Part shown: positions 7,631-17,395 of the stretch, in pieces
How the letters are laid out: every line of letters begins with the position of its first letter
Numbering within the stretch: position 1 is the stretch's first letter
Assembly (NCBI GenBank): GCA_017399965.1
Contig: JAFQAP010000033.1
Location: forward strand, 57,950 to 121,949
Source: Clostridia bacterium
GTDB taxonomy: Bacteria > Bacillota > Clostridia > Oscillospirales > CAG-382
Length of the DNA stretch: 64,000 bases
Reading direction: 5' to 3'
Notes under the pieces: generated by a model
What the model was told of the DNA's origin: nothing
Database searches by the model: none
What the model saw: the letters and a program-made list of their open reading frames with translations, nothing else
Made by a program: the position numbers and the translations under genes

Positions 7631-8704
7631 TTAATCAAGAAGTCCCTTTGCGTAAAGGAATTCTGCGGTAAGCAATCCGCCGCCTGCCGCACCGCGGAGG
7701 GTGTTGTGGGAAAGACATACGAACTTATAATCAAATATAGGATCCTTGCGGAGTCTGCCTACACAAATGCCCATACCGCCTTCGGTGTTGCGGTCAACGC
7801 CGGTCTGGGGACGGTTTTCCTCTTCAAAGTAGGTAATAAACTGCTTGGGTGCGGAGGGGAGTCCTAATCTTTGGGGTTCGCCTTCAAAGCTCTTCCACGC
7901 ATCAAGCATTTCCTGCTCTGTGGGAGGATTTTTAAACTTAACGGAAACGGTTGCCAGATGTCCGTCGGAAACGGGAACACGAACGCACTGCGCGGAAATA
8001 ACCGGCTTATCTGCATTAACGATAACGCCGTTTTCCACCTTGCCCCAAACCTTTAGAGGCTCTTTTTCGCTCTTTTCTTCTTCGCCGCCGATATAAGGGA
8101 TAATGTTATCCAAAATACCTTCGAAGCTTTGAAGTGTCTTTCCGGCGCCGGAAACTGCCTGGTAAGTGCTTACGTTGATATACTCGATACCGCACTCCAA
8201 CAGGGGAGTGAGGGCGGGAACGTAGGTCTGGATAGAGCAGTTGGGCTTAACTGCGATAAATCCTCTCTTTGTGCCAAGACGCTTTTTCTGCGCCTCTATA
8301 ACCTGAGTGTGATCGGGGTTTACTTCGGGAATAAACATAGGCACATCGGGAGTGCCGCGGTTTGCGGAGTTGTTGGAAACAACGATTATCTCTGCCTTTG
8401 CGTATGTTTCTTCAAGATTTTTCGTGTATGCTTTATCCATATCGATGGCGCAGAACACGAAATCACACTTTTCCTTTATGGTTTCGATATCCTCGGAATC
8501 GATGATCTCCATATCCTTAACGTATTCGGGCATGGGGAGAGGAACGCGCCATCTGTTGCCGACAGCTTCCTCGTATTTTTTGCCTGCGCTTCTTGCGGAT
8601 GCGGCAAGGCAGGTTACGTCAAAATAAGGGTGGTTTTCAAGTAAGGTTATAAAGCGCTGACCGACCATGCCGGTTGCGCCTACAATACCTGCTCTTTTTT
8701 TCAT
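7631..8704 (-). CDS. asd: Aspartate-semialdehyde dehydrogenase
   Basis: A 357-residue enzyme that reduces aspartyl phosphate to aspartate semialdehyde with NADPH, the branch point to lysine, diaminopimelate, threonine and methionine. It starts with the dinucleotide-binding loop GATGMVGQRF (residues 8-17). The active-site Cys is in KPNCSIQ (about 155), and ISAQCVRVPVSDGHLATV and the late SHNTLRGAAGGG complete the pattern. This is the archaeal/fungal-like subclass, which is about 350 residues long and found in many Clostridia, not the Gram-negative type. It lies 18 nt after a GNAT gene and 2 nt before a lipoprotein gene. Confidence 0.95.
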   Translation of the reverse strand: MKKRAGIVGATGMVGQRFITLLENHPYFDVTCLAASARSAGKKYEEAVGNRWRVPLPMPEYVKDMEIIDSEDIETIKEKCDFVFCAIDMDKAYTKNLEETYAKAEIIVVSNNSANRGTPDVPMFIPEVNPDHTQVIEAQKKRLGTKRGFIAVKPNCSIQTYVPALTPLLECGIEYINVSTYQAVSGAGKTLQSFEGILDNIIPYIGGEEEKSEKEPLKVWGKVENGVIVNADKPVISAQCVRVPVSDGHLATVSVKFKNPPTEQEMLDAWKSFEGEPQRLGLPSAPKQFITYFEEENRPQTGVDRNTEGGMGICVGRLRKDPIFDYKFVCLSHNTLRGAAGGGLLTAEFLYAKGLLD

Positions 8705-8722
8705 AGCGGTGGATTTCCTTTG

Positions 8723-9196
8723 TTAAATAAGATCTTTATATATACCGGGCACGCTGTTTTCTATAACGGTAGCGCCGCAGCATTTTTCATAAAAGTGAAC
8801 GGGGCCTGCGGAGCCGATAACGGCGTATCCGTAGCCTTCTTCGCGCATAGCTTCAAGGCATTTGAGCAGCAGTGCTTTTCCCAGGCCTTTTCCGCGGTAA
8901 TCTGGATGCACGCCCGTAGGACCGAAAAATCCTTTGCAGGTGCAGTCGTAGCCGGCAAAGCCTATTACACGCTTTTCTTTATTATCGTATGCAATAAAGC
9001 AGCAAACGGGGAAACGGGTAAAAGCAGTGCTTATTTCATCAGCCCAGCCGGTACCGAAGGTTTCTACTATAAAATTACGAATAGGAGTCTGATTGGGAGT
9101 CATAGGACGGATAATGCGAATATCCTGTGCTTCGATGGACTTATAAAGTTCGGTGCTGTCGGGAAGTTCATACAGCTTTACGAGCATATCGGGCAT
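8723..9196 (-). CDS. GNAT-family N-acetyltransferase
   Basis: A 157-residue acetyltransferase of the GNAT fold. The acetyl-CoA pyrophosphate-binding loop is clear: HPDYRGKGLGKALL (about residues 99-112), followed by the AVIGSAGPVHFYEKCCG segment typical of the C-terminal half. AAGGAG is about 10 nt before the ATG. It sits between the LRR protein and asd in the same direction. The acceptor (an amine of a protein, peptide or small molecule) cannot be told. Confidence 0.85.
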   Translation of the reverse strand: MPDMLVKLYELPDSTELYKSIEAQDIRIIRPMTPNQTPIRNFIVETFGTGWADEISTAFTRFPVCCFIAYDNKEKRVIGFAGYDCTCKGFFGPTGVHPDYRGKGLGKALLLKCLEAMREEGYGYAVIGSAGPVHFYEKCCGATVIENSVPGIYKDLI

Positions 9197-9228
9197 AATG
9201 AAAAATCTCCTTATATATGTTATTTTTT

Positions 9229-9251
9229 GGGGACGGATTTATTCCGTCCCC
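9229..9251. repeat. Perfect 8-bp inverted repeat between LRR and GNAT genes
   Basis: GGGGACGG and CCGTCCCC form an 8-bp stem with a 7-nt loop, in the 69-nt gap. On the minus strand, the direction of transcription, it is followed by A rather than T residues, so it is not a normal terminator for the LRR gene. It may be a processing or stabilising hairpin. Confidence 0.6.
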
Positions 9252-9265
9252 GTGTTTTAATTAAT

Positions 9266-11008
9266 TTATTTAGAGGTTTCGGTTTTGGAAACTTCTTCGG
9301 AAACTTCTTCGGAAACTTCACCGGAGGTCTCGTCCTTAGAGGTTTCGTTCTTATCGGTCTTGTCCTTGGAGTTGTTATCCTTGGTTATGGTAGCCTTGGT
9401 GTATGCTTCGAGAGGCTTCCAATCGGTGATCATATTGTCCTTAAAGTTAAGAGTCTTGATCTTTTCAACATCAAAAGCACCCTTAAGCGCGGAAATGTCC
9501 TTGATCATATTGTCGGTAAGGTTAAGGGAGGTAAGCTCTTTCTTGTTCTTAAGACCGCTTACGTCACTTATCTTGTTAACGGAAAGATCAATAGTGGTGA
9601 GCTTGGTAAGCTTTTCAAGAGCAGCGGTGCTTTCAACAGCGCTGTTGGTGACAGTAAGAGAGGTGAGCTTGGTAAGGTTTGCAAGAGGAGCAAGATCCTT
9701 AACGCCGGTATAGCTGATAGTAAGGGTTTCAAGCTCGGTCATATCCTTAAGAGCTTCAATATTTATAAGCTTGTTGGAGGGATTCTTTTCGGTAAACTTA
9801 AGACCGAGAGCGGTAAGCTTGGTCATACCTGCAAGGGGAGAAATATCAATAATACCGCCGTTGCCGGAAAGATCAAGAGTTTCAAGAGTGGTAAGATCCT
9901 TGAGTGCGTCAAGAGCAACCAGCTTGTTGTCTGCGAGGTTAAGAGTTTCAAGAACGGGAGAAACAACGGTAAGTTCTTTGATCACGTTGCCGTCAGCATA
10001 GAGAGTCTTAAGGTTCTTAAGGTCAACGTCGAGTTTTTCCAGCTTGTTGGAGGAAAGAGAAAGGTTTACAAGCTTGGAGTCTGCCTTGAAAGCGGGAAGC
10101 TTTTCCAGCTTGTTGGAGGAAACGTCGAGAGTTTCGAGCTTTTCAAGCTTTTCTACGCCGTCAATAGCGGAAAGAGTGTTGCTGCCCAGGTAGAGTGCGA
10201 TAAGCTCGGAAGCGTTTTCAACGCCTGCTACAGAGGTAAGCTTGCAGGTAGTTGCGTCAAAAGCAACCAGCTTGGGGAAGTTTTCGATACCTTCAAGGTT
10301 AGAAATGTGAGAGTATGCAACGCCCAGATATTCAAGGTTGGTGAGAACGGAAAGATCCTTAAGGCTGGTAAGGTCATCGGGAACGATAGCGTTGTAGATA
10401 GCGGAAGCGGAAACATTGGAGGTGGTGCCGAGAAGCTGAGAATACATGCTCGACATGTATACGTTGTAGCTTATATCGTATGCGGTGCTGCTGTCAATAA
10501 CGGAGAGCACGCGGAGATTTGCAAACTTAACGATATCCTTAATAGTGGAAGGAGTAGCGTAAACCTGAACGGTGTCAAACTTGGGTCCTTCATCTTCGGA
10601 AGTTTCGGAGGTATCGGAAGTTTCTGCGGATTCTTCTTTTTCTTCCTCTTCTTCCTTCTCTTCGTTCATAGTGCGGGTGTTTTCGATGATATAATCTGCA
10701 TAATCTGCATAACCCAGAGTTACGTAAGGAATGGTAAGGGCCTGATAACCTGTGCTTGCGTCACACTGAACGTAGCAGGAAACTACCATTACTTCAAACT
10801 TTTCTATGTCTTTTTCATCGAGGAAGCGAGCGGTCTTATCAAGTCCGTCCGCAAGTGCTGCAGCGAAGGTCTGGTCTTCGAAATAGGGGGATACGGAAAG
10901 GAATTTGTCGATAGCGATCCAAGCGATCATAGCTACGAGGATCACTGCAAGGGAAATTGCGATAATTGAGGTAAGTCTCTTTTCGTTTTTCTTCAGAAAA
11001 TTGCTCAT
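9266..11008 (-). CDS. Membrane-anchored leucine-rich-repeat protein
   Basis: A 580-residue protein with one membrane helix near the start (residues about 14-36, after KKNEKR), so most of it should lie outside the cell. A Glu/Ser/Thr-rich linker (about 120-145) leads to a globular part, then about 14 bacterial leucine-rich repeats of 20-22 residues, each with an LxxLxLxxNxL core (for example LETLDVSSNKLEKL and LETLNLADNKL). The C-terminal tail is low-complexity, of Thr, Ser, Glu and Lys. There is no LPxTG sorting signal. It resembles internalin-type LRR domains, which bind proteins; the ligand is unknown. Its repeats give a long, open antisense frame that is not a gene. It is 49 nt after the gene at 11058 and probably works with it at the surface. 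Confidence 0.85.
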   Translation of the reverse strand: MSNFLKKNEKRLTSIIAISLAVILVAMIAWIAIDKFLSVSPYFEDQTFAAALADGLDKTARFLDEKDIEKFEVMVVSCYVQCDASTGYQALTIPYVTLGYADYADYIIENTRTMNEEKEEEEEKEESAETSDTSETSEDEGPKFDTVQVYATPSTIKDIVKFANLRVLSVIDSSTAYDISYNVYMSSMYSQLLGTTSNVSASAIYNAIVPDDLTSLKDLSVLTNLEYLGVAYSHISNLEGIENFPKLVAFDATTCKLTSVAGVENASELIALYLGSNTLSAIDGVEKLEKLETLDVSSNKLEKLPAFKADSKLVNLSLSSNKLEKLDVDLKNLKTLYADGNVIKELTVVSPVLETLNLADNKLVALDALKDLTTLETLDLSGNGGIIDISPLAGMTKLTALGLKFTEKNPSNKLINIEALKDMTELETLTISYTGVKDLAPLANLTKLTSLTVTNSAVESTAALEKLTKLTTIDLSVNKISDVSGLKNKKELTSLNLTDNMIKDISALKGAFDVEKIKTLNFKDNMITDWKPLEAYTKATITKDNNSKDKTDKNETSKDETSGEVSEEVSEEVSKTETSK

Positions 11009-11057
11009 TTTAATTTGGGCTCCTTTTGGGATTTTTTATAAAAGTAAAAATTATAAC

Positions 11058-11813
11058 CTAATCTTTGTATGCGAACAGCTTGTTAAACAACTCTACGTTT
11101 GCATTGTACTGTTCTTTCGTTCTTCCGTACAGCAATTCACCTGCTTCGCTGTTGGGGAAACGGCGTATACATACTATAACGTCTTCCGGCATAGTGTCAA
11201 AACCGGGCAGGGAATAGATGTCCAGATCTTTAAGATACACGGAATATTCATCTCTGGGATTTTCGGGCATATTTTCAGGGTCCAGCACCGTGTCAAGAGG
11301 TGCAATCACCTTCATTGCCATGGCAAGGTCGAAATAATATTCTTCCATAAAATATATAACCGAATCTCCGATAGTAACAGCCATATTGAACTGCTCTCTG
11401 GTATCGGAATCCAGATCCGCGTTTACTATTATCTGCGAATATTCAACGTCTGCGGAAGGGTCGGCAAGTATGATTTCACCGTCGGAAACGTAATCACCTT
11501 CACCCAAAATGGGGATGTTTTCGTATCTCGTTTCTGCGGCGATACTTTGAACGGACAAAAGCTTTTCTCCGTCCCCGTTTGCATCGGGTATCATATCCTG
11601 CAAAGAATTCTGCAACAGGTCCTGAACGGATACAGAAAGCTTTAAAGGACCGACGTAAAGAATATTAACGTCGGGCTCGTCATTTCTGGAGCAGGACACT
11701 ACGGCGAATATTACAAGAGCTATAATAAGCGCGATAGATATTATCATCCATTTGTGGGACCACCAAAGGTGTTCAAGCCACAAACGGGCTTCACTTTTTC
11801 TTTTTTCTTCCAT
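11058..11813 (-). CDS. Hypothetical membrane-anchored extracellular protein
   Basis: A 251-residue protein I do not recognise. An acidic-basic start (MEEKRKSEARLW) is followed by one membrane segment (about residues 23-42, ending VVSCS) and a soluble domain of about 200 residues that should face outward. The Cys at the end of the helix is not in a good lipobox. It is cotranscribed with lysS (gap 3 nt) upstream and the LRR protein downstream. Both neighbours 11058 and 9266 are single-helix membrane proteins with outside domains, so they may form a pair. Confidence 0.7.
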   Translation of the reverse strand: MEEKRKSEARLWLEHLWWSHKWMIISIALIIALVIFAVVSCSRNDEPDVNILYVGPLKLSVSVQDLLQNSLQDMIPDANGDGEKLLSVQSIAAETRYENIPILGEGDYVSDGEIILADPSADVEYSQIIVNADLDSDTREQFNMAVTIGDSVIYFMEEYYFDLAMAMKVIAPLDTVLDPENMPENPRDEYSVYLKDLDIYSLPGFDTMPEDVIVCIRRFPNSEAGELLYGRTKEQYNANVELFNKLFAYKD

Positions 11814-11816
11814 AGT

Positions 11817-13325
11817 TTACTTACTTTCGGGCTTCATTGTGGGGAAGAACAGAACGTCGCGTATAGCGGGGCTGTCTGTAAGCAGCATTACCAAACGGTC
11901 TATTCCGTAGCCGATACCGCCCGTGGGGGGCATACCCAGTTCAAGTGCGTAAAGGAAATCCTCGTCCGTGGTGTTGGCTTCTTCGTCGCCTTGAGCAAGC
12001 AAAGCTTCCTGCGCCTTGAAACGCTCGCGCTGATCGATAGGATCGTTAAGCTCGGAATATGCATTACACATTTCCCAGCCGTTCATAAACATTTCAAAAC
12101 GCTCAACGTATTCGGGATTACCCGGCTTTTTCTTGGTAAGGGGGGATATTTCAATGGGATGATCCATTACGAATGTGGGCTGAATAAGATGCTCTTCAAC
12201 GAATTCTTCAAAGAAAAGGTTGAGTATATCGCCCTTCTTGTGGCGTTCTTCGTATTCAACGTGATGCTCCTTTGCAACGGCACGAGCCTGCTCAAGAGTG
12301 GTTATCTCGTTAAAATCTACGCCTGAATACTTTTTAACCGCGTCTACCACGGTAATACGCTCAAAAGGCTTGCCAAGGTCCATTTCCACACCGTTGTATG
12401 TAATGGTGGTGGTTCCCAAAACCTCTTGCGCTACGTAGCGGAACATATTTTCCGTAAGGTCCATCATTCCGTTATAATCGGTATATGCCTGATAAAGCTC
12501 CATCAAGGTGAATTCGGGATTGTGCCTTGTATCCAATCCTTCGTTACGGAAAACTCTGCCAATCTCGTATACTCTCTCCAAACCGCCTACAATAAGACGC
12601 TTTAAGTAAAGCTCAAGGGATATTCTCAGCTTGATGTCAAGATCCAGTGCGTTAAAATGGGTCTGGAAAGGTCTTGCTGCCGCGCCGCCTGCGTTGGGGA
12701 CCAGCATGGGAGTTTCAACTTCCATAAAGCCCTGACCGTCAAGATATCTGCGTATTGCGCTTATAATTTTGGAGCGGTTGATAAAGGTCTGCTTTACTTC
12801 GCTGTTCATTATAAGGTCAACGTAACGCTGACGGTAACGCATATCGGTATTGGTAAGACCGTGGTACTTTTCGGGAAGTATCTGCAGGCTCTTGGAAAGA
12901 AGGGTGACTTTGGAAGCGTGAATGGAAATTTCGCCGGTCTTGGTCATAAAAACTTCGCCTTCGATACCAACGAGATCGCCTATATCCAGCTTTTTAAATG
13001 CCTTATATTCTTCTTCGCCAATGCTGTCTCTTGCAACATATGACTGAATATTGCCCTTAAGGTCCTGCAGATTGCAGAAGGAGGCCTTACCCATAACTCG
13101 CTTGGACATCATACGTCCTGCGACAGATACGGTCTTTCCTTCAAGATTTTCAAAATCCGCCTTTATGTCTGCGCTGTGGTGTGTTTGGTCATACTTGGTT
13201 ATTTCAAAAGGATCGTTGCCGCTTTCTTGCAGTTCGGCAAGCTTTTCACGGCGTACACGGATAAGCTCGTTAACGTTTACCGTGCTTTCTCCGCCTTGCG
13301 CCTTTACGTTTTCGTTATCCATCAT
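11817..13325 (-). CDS. lysS: Lysyl-tRNA synthetase, class II
   Basis: A full-length (502-residue) class II LysRS that charges tRNA-Lys. The N-terminal OB-fold anticodon-binding domain (about 60-165, including [16 protein letters not shown]) is followed by the catalytic domain: motif 2 [23 protein letters not shown], and motif 3 [15 protein letters not shown] near the C-terminus. Two ATG codons stand in tandem at 13325 and 13322 behind AGGTGA; the second has the better spacing. It follows greA by 5 nt, a common pairing in Firmicutes. Confidence 0.96.
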   Translation of the reverse strand: MMDNENVKAQGGESTVNVNELIRVRREKLAELQESGNDPFEITKYDQTHHSADIKADFENLEGKTVSVAGRMMSKRVMGKASFCNLQDLKGNIQSYVARDSIGEEEYKAFKKLDIGDLVGIEGEVFMTKTGEISIHASKVTLLSKSLQILPEKYHGLTNTDMRYRQRYVDLIMNSEVKQTFINRSKIISAIRRYLDGQGFMEVETPMLVPNAGGAAARPFQTHFNALDLDIKLRISLELYLKRLIVGGLERVYEIGRVFRNEGLDTRHNPEFTLMELYQAYTDYNGMMDLTENMFRYVAQEVLGTTTITYNGVEMDLGKPFERITVVDAVKKYSGVDFNEITTLEQARAVAKEHHVEYEERHKKGDILNLFFEEFVEEHLIQPTFVMDHPIEISPLTKKKPGNPEYVERFEMFMNGWEMCNAYSELNDPIDQRERFKAQEALLAQGDEEANTTDEDFLYALELGMPPTGGIGYGIDRLVMLLTDSPAIRDVLFFPTMKPESK

Positions 13326-13330
13326 TTCAC

Positions 13331-13804
13331 CTACTTGGAAATAGATATTACAGTGTACTTAACGATACCGCCGGGAGTTTCAACGTTAATGGAATCGCCG
13401 ACACGCTGACCGAGAAGGGTCTTGCCCAGAGGACAGTCATCGGAGATCTTTCCTTCGATAGGGTCGGATTCGGTAGAACCGACAATGCGGTATTCTTCTT
13501 CCTGCTCGGTAGCGATATTGTAGATCTTTACGGTGTTACCAACGCTTACCTTGTCTGTTTTTATATCCTTATCATCAAGGACGGTGGCGTTTTCCAGAGT
13601 TACCTCCAGCATAGCGATACGGCTTTCGATTTCAGCCTGCTCGTTTTTAGCTTCATCGTATTCGCTGTTTTCGGAAAGGTCGCCGAAAGAACGGGCTTTC
13701 TGTATAGCCATTGCAACTTCTTTACGCTTTACTGTTTTAAGATGCTCAAGCTCGTTTTCAAGCTTCTGGTATCCTTCCTTGGATACAAAAATCTGCTTTG
13801 CCAT
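13331..13804 (-). CDS. greA: Transcription elongation factor GreA
   Basis: A 157-residue GreA, which rescues backtracked RNA polymerase by stimulating transcript cleavage. The N-terminal coiled coil carries the acidic tip in [14 protein letters not shown] (about 46-59), and the C-terminal domain contains [19 protein letters not shown] and [13 protein letters not shown]. The length is typical. It stands between ctpA and lysS in a minus-strand operon, with AGGT before the ATG. Confidence 0.96.
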   Translation of the reverse strand: MAKQIFVSKEGYQKLENELEHLKTVKRKEVAMAIQKARSFGDLSENSEYDEAKNEQAEIESRIAMLEVTLENATVLDDKDIKTDKVSVGNTVKIYNIATEQEEEYRIVGSTESDPIEGKISDDCPLGKTLLGQRVGDSINVETPGGIVKYTVISISK

Positions 13805-13833
13805 TTTGTTACCTCTTTTTATATATGAATATT

Positions 13834-15063
13834 TTAATCTTCGTTTTTAACAGCCTCAAGTGCTTTTTGAAGCTGAATGTCCTCTTCGTCGGTAAGCTGG
13901 TAGTATTTATTCGCAAGCTCTTCGGGAAGCTCTATCTCGATATCGGGAGCAATGCCGATACCCTCATAGTTAACTCCGCAGGGGGGATTATAATAATACG
14001 TGGAAATTCTTACTCCGCTTCCGTCCGGAAGGGTTATAAGGCTTTGCATTTCACCCTTGCCGTAGGTGGTGGTGCCCACGGTCACCGCTTTATCGTAATC
14101 TCTCAAAGCGGCAGTAAACAGCTCTGCCGCAGAAGCGGTGTTTCCGTTTATAAGCACTGCCATAGGTGCATCAAGAGATTCTTTATCTGTAGAGGAATAA
14201 GTTTGTATAACGGTTCCGTTTTTATCGGATGCGGTGAGAATGGTTCCCTTGGGAAGCAGCATATCCAAAACCTCAACTATTGCGTTAAGATCTCCGCCGC
14301 CGTTATTTCTCATATCAAAAACGTAGTGCTTTACGCCGTCTTTCTTTGCTTGTTCAAGGGCTTTTCTGAAATCTGCCGCGGTGGTCTGGGTAAACTGAAG
14401 CACCTCAATAACTGCGGTATCATCTATGGTTCTGTAAAAAACGCTTACGTTTTCGACCTTTCTGCGTGTCATTGTTATATCTTCGGTATCGTCGCCGCGC
14501 TTCACCTTAACGGTAACTTCCGTACCGCTTTCGCCTTTAACGGCGTTAACGGCTTTGAAATAAGTTTCCTCGGAGCACACAACGTCTTCAACCTGCAGGA
14601 TAATATCGCCTACCAAAAGTCCTGCTTCCATGGCGGGAGAATCGGGGAATACGGTAATTATATATATTCCCTGGGTTTCCGCATCATAAGAAACCTGCAC
14701 GCCTATGCCCACGTAGCTGCCTTCGGAGGTGGAAAGATATTCAGCCATTTCCTCTGCGGTGTGGTACATGGTGTATTTATCGCCCAGCGCCGCAAGGTAT
14801 GCGGAGCATACTGCGTCGGAAAGCACTTCGGGGTCGATATCGCCGACAAAATAGCCGTTTGCTATTTTCTCTATCTCGCTCAGCTTATCGTACATATTTT
14901 CGTAAGCGGAGGTTTCACCGTTTCCGGGGTTCATTCCGCCGGTAAGCTGGGATATCTGCTCCATATATGCTTTATTCAAAGCGATAGATGTGGCAAGATA
15001 GGTTGCTACGCACAATACCAGCGCAACTGCAATACTTATCCAAAGCGAGACTTTTTTGTTCAT
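13834..15063 (-). CDS. S41-family C-terminal processing peptidase (CtpA-like)
   Basis: A 409-residue serine protease anchored by an N-terminal membrane segment (about 8-26), with its catalytic part outside. A PDZ domain (about 105-180, GIGVQVSYD to the following IILQVEDV) precedes the S41 domain with the nucleophile Ser in NTASAAELF and the Lys of TYGKGEMQS, giving the Ser-Lys dyad. In Clostridia this gene commonly follows ftsEX and a murein hydrolase, as here. It probably trims or degrades cell-wall-acting exoproteins. CGAGGT lies 7 nt before the ATG. Confidence 0.92.
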   Translation of the reverse strand: MNKKVSLWISIAVALVLCVATYLATSIALNKAYMEQISQLTGGMNPGNGETSAYENMYDKLSEIEKIANGYFVGDIDPEVLSDAVCSAYLAALGDKYTMYHTAEEMAEYLSTSEGSYVGIGVQVSYDAETQGIYIITVFPDSPAMEAGLLVGDIILQVEDVVCSEETYFKAVNAVKGESGTEVTVKVKRGDDTEDITMTRRKVENVSVFYRTIDDTAVIEVLQFTQTTAADFRKALEQAKKDGVKHYVFDMRNNGGGDLNAIVEVLDMLLPKGTILTASDKNGTVIQTYSSTDKESLDAPMAVLINGNTASAAELFTAALRDYDKAVTVGTTTYGKGEMQSLITLPDGSGVRISTYYYNPPCGVNYEGIGIAPDIEIELPEELANKYYQLTDEEDIQLQKALEAVKNED

Positions 15064-15094
15064 TTACTTTACCTCGTTGACTTTTAAAAAATTA

Positions 15095-16393
15095 CTATTT
15101 ATTGGGTTTTGTTGCGGAATAGTACTTTTTAACGTAATATCCGTCAGGCAGATAATCATCCGGGTTAACGTATGAGCCGTTTACGAGAACGGAAAAATGC
15201 AGATGGTTTCCGGTAGAATCGCCGGTCGTGCCGACTTTTCCTATCTGCTGTCCGCGTTTTACCTTGTCGCCCACCTTAACGGTAATTGATTTATTCTGCA
15301 TATGAGCGTACAGAGAGGATGTTCCGTCGCCGTGGTAGATAACCACGTAATTTCCGTAGCTGTAATGCCATTTTGCGGTGGTTACAACGCCGTCGCATAC
15401 AGCGATAACTGCGTTTCCGCCGCCTGCCGCAATATCAAGACCGCTGTGGTGCTTGTATCCTCTGCCCAGAGGGTCGTTTCTCCATCCGAAGTAGGAGGTG
15501 ATATAATACCATACGCCGGGCTTGAGAGGCCAGCCGAATGCGGAAAGACTGCTGTTGTAGTTAAGAATTGCCTGTTCTGCATCCTTAACTGCCTGAGCAA
15601 GAACTTCCGCCTGCGCTTTAAGCTCCTTTTCCAGTGCTTCCTGCGCTTTCTTTTCGCTTACCTGCTGTTCGTAAAGAGCTTTGTATTCTTCGTTAAGCTT
15701 TTCCAGCTCTTCCTGACGTGAACGGATATCAGCTTCCTGTTTTTCAAGAAGGTCGGTATAATAAGAAAGGTTGTCCAACGCGGAGTTGTACTGCTCCTGA
15801 AGACCGCTCAACTCTTCTTCTATTTTACCCAAAGCATCCGCAACGGTATCATTATACTCAATTATGTTGTCGAAATACTGCAAACGTGAAAGAAATTGCT
15901 CAAAGTTTTCGCTGTTAAACAAAATCTCTAAAGTATTGGTTTCGCCGTTCTCGTATTTATATCGGAGAACGGTTGCGTACAGTTCCAGAGTTTCCTCCAT
16001 CTTTGCGCGCTGCTCGTCGATAAGTGACTGGTAATACGCCTGTCTTTCGCCGTAAGCGGCAATAAGAAGCTCGGTTATCGCCTTTTCATCGTTTATGTGC
16101 ATTTGCTCTTCTTCAAGGGCATACATACTCAATTCTATTTCCTGCATCTTATTCAAGGTGCCGGCAACAGCTTTTTTTGCCTCTTCAAGACGAGCCTGCG
16201 CAGCTTTGCGCTCTGCTTCCTTTGCTTTTTGCTGTGCTTGAATTTTTTTAAACTCTTCCTGCAGTTCTTCATACGTTTTTGCTTCCGCTTCCGTAACAAC
16301 TGCGGAGCCGGTTTCGCAAAAAACGGGGAGAAGCAGGGCAACAGCTACCAAAAGGCTTATAATAAGGGTCTTTTTAAAAAATAAGTGTTTCAT
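15095..16393 (-). CDS. Secreted M23 peptidoglycan hydrolase with coiled coil (EnvC/PcsB-like partner of FtsEX)
   Basis: A 432-residue secreted protein: a signal peptide (about 1-30), a long coiled coil (about 35-270, rich in Glu, Gln, Lys and Leu), and a C-terminal M23/LytM domain. The metal-binding residues are all there: HHSGLD (His-x3-Asp) and GNHLHFSV (His-x-His). In E. coli EnvC the M23 domain has lost these and only activates amidases, so this protein is more likely an active endopeptidase. The coiled coil is the part expected to contact the extracellular loop of FtsX, whose gene is immediately upstream. The job is presumably septal peptidoglycan cleavage. Confidence 0.92.
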   Translation of the reverse strand: MKHLFFKKTLIISLLVAVALLLPVFCETGSAVVTEAEAKTYEELQEEFKKIQAQQKAKEAERKAAQARLEEAKKAVAGTLNKMQEIELSMYALEEEQMHINDEKAITELLIAAYGERQAYYQSLIDEQRAKMEETLELYATVLRYKYENGETNTLEILFNSENFEQFLSRLQYFDNIIEYNDTVADALGKIEEELSGLQEQYNSALDNLSYYTDLLEKQEADIRSRQEELEKLNEEYKALYEQQVSEKKAQEALEKELKAQAEVLAQAVKDAEQAILNYNSSLSAFGWPLKPGVWYYITSYFGWRNDPLGRGYKHHSGLDIAAGGGNAVIAVCDGVVTTAKWHYSYGNYVVIYHGDGTSSLYAHMQNKSITVKVGDKVKRGQQIGKVGTTGDSTGNHLHFSVLVNGSYVNPDDYLPDGYYVKKYYSATKPNK

Positions 16394-16411
16394 AAAATAA
16401 AGGGTACTCCG

Positions 16412-17395
16412 TTAAACTCTAAGGTATTTCCTTATGGAAATAACACTTCCGAACAGTCCCGCAAATACGCCGATAGCGGCAAATGCGATGGACAATACTA
16501 ATAAATAATTTGTAAAGGGTGCAATAACTATTGCCTGATACTGTCTTATAACACCGCTTATTACCTGAGTGTAAAGATAATACTCTATACCCAAAGCAAT
16601 AGCCGCGGAAACAAGACCGATAACAACGCCTTCTATAACGAAGGGTGCGCGTACGAAGGAATTGGTTGCGCCGACATAACGCATTATCTGTATTTCTTCT
16701 CTGCGGGAATGAAGTCCGAGTCTGGTGGAATTCATTATTATAAACAGTGAAATTACGAAAAGAACCGCAAGCAGCCATATTGCAATGGTGGTAAGTGCGC
16801 CTTTTACGTTTATAAGGTTATCGTAGAGATCTATATTTTCGTCAATATTCTCTTCCGCAAAGCCCATTTTCGCAATAGCCTTTTTTATGTAACGGATATT
16901 TTCCGTATCCGTATCGGAAGCGAAGGTTATGCGGTAGGAAGCACGCAGGGGGTTGTTTTCCTCTGCATCGAACCAATCCAAAAATTCCGCATCCGACCCT
17001 TCGGATTGCTTGAATTCCTCAAAGGCTTCCTGCTTGCTCATAAATACAACGTCCACTACGTGCTCAAGGGCTTTTATGGCGTCCTCGGTCTTTTTGTCGT
17101 ATTCGTGGAGATTGTACTCGCTTTCTTCTTTGCTTTCTTCGGCGCTTTCTTCGCTCTTTTCGCCTTCTTCGCCTTTTTCGGCTTCGGGAGCATCGTCCAG
17201 CCAGACGATCATTTTGTTAACGTCGTCAAGGGCTTCAAAATTTTTGTTGATATTATCGATTATCAAAGCAAAGGTACCGGTAACCACCATACAGCACACA
17301 AGCACCAAAAGGCTGGCGGTGCTCATAATGGGGTTTCTGAATATACCCTTTATACCTTGGGCGATATGAAAGAAAAAGGTGTTTATAAGCTTCAT
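16412..17395 (-). CDS. ftsX: Cell-division permease FtsX
   Basis: A 327-residue membrane partner of FtsE that transmits ATP hydrolysis to a murein hydrolase outside. One membrane segment (about 22-44) is followed by an extracellular loop and three C-terminal membrane helices starting near 205, with the FtsX/MacB-type signature RLGLHSRREEIQIMRYVGATNSFVRAPF. An unusual Glu/Lys/Ser-rich insertion lies in the loop (about residues 70-95, EEGEKSEESAEESKEESE). The ATG overlaps the ftsE stop by 4 nt, so translation is coupled. Confidence 0.95.
   Translation of the reverse strand: MKLINTFFFHIAQGIKGIFRNPIMSTASLLVLVCCMVVTGTFALIIDNINKNFEALDDVNKMIVWLDDAPEAEKGEEGEKSEESAEESKEESEYNLHEYDKKTEDAIKALEHVVDVVFMSKQEAFEEFKQSEGSDAEFLDWFDAEENNPLRASYRITFASDTDTENIRYIKKAIAKMGFAEENIDENIDLYDNLINVKGALTTIAIWLLAVLFVISLFIIMNSTRLGLHSRREEIQIMRYVGATNSFVRAPFVIEGVVIGLVSAAIALGIEYYLYTQVISGVIRQYQAIVIAPFTNYLLVLSIAFAAIGVFAGLFGSVISIRKYLRV

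Noticed and set aside
9229..9251. Rho-independent terminator of the LRR gene
   Set aside because: On the minus strand the stem is followed by A residues, not T; kept only as an inverted repeat.
8720..10969. A 749-codon open frame on the plus strand opposite the LRR protein gene
   Set aside because: Its sequence is a mirror of the LRR repeats (many Lys/Gly/Phe/Val repeats), has no known domain, and spans the GNAT gene and the LRR gene; there is no ribosome site. It is an effect of codon choice in the repeats.
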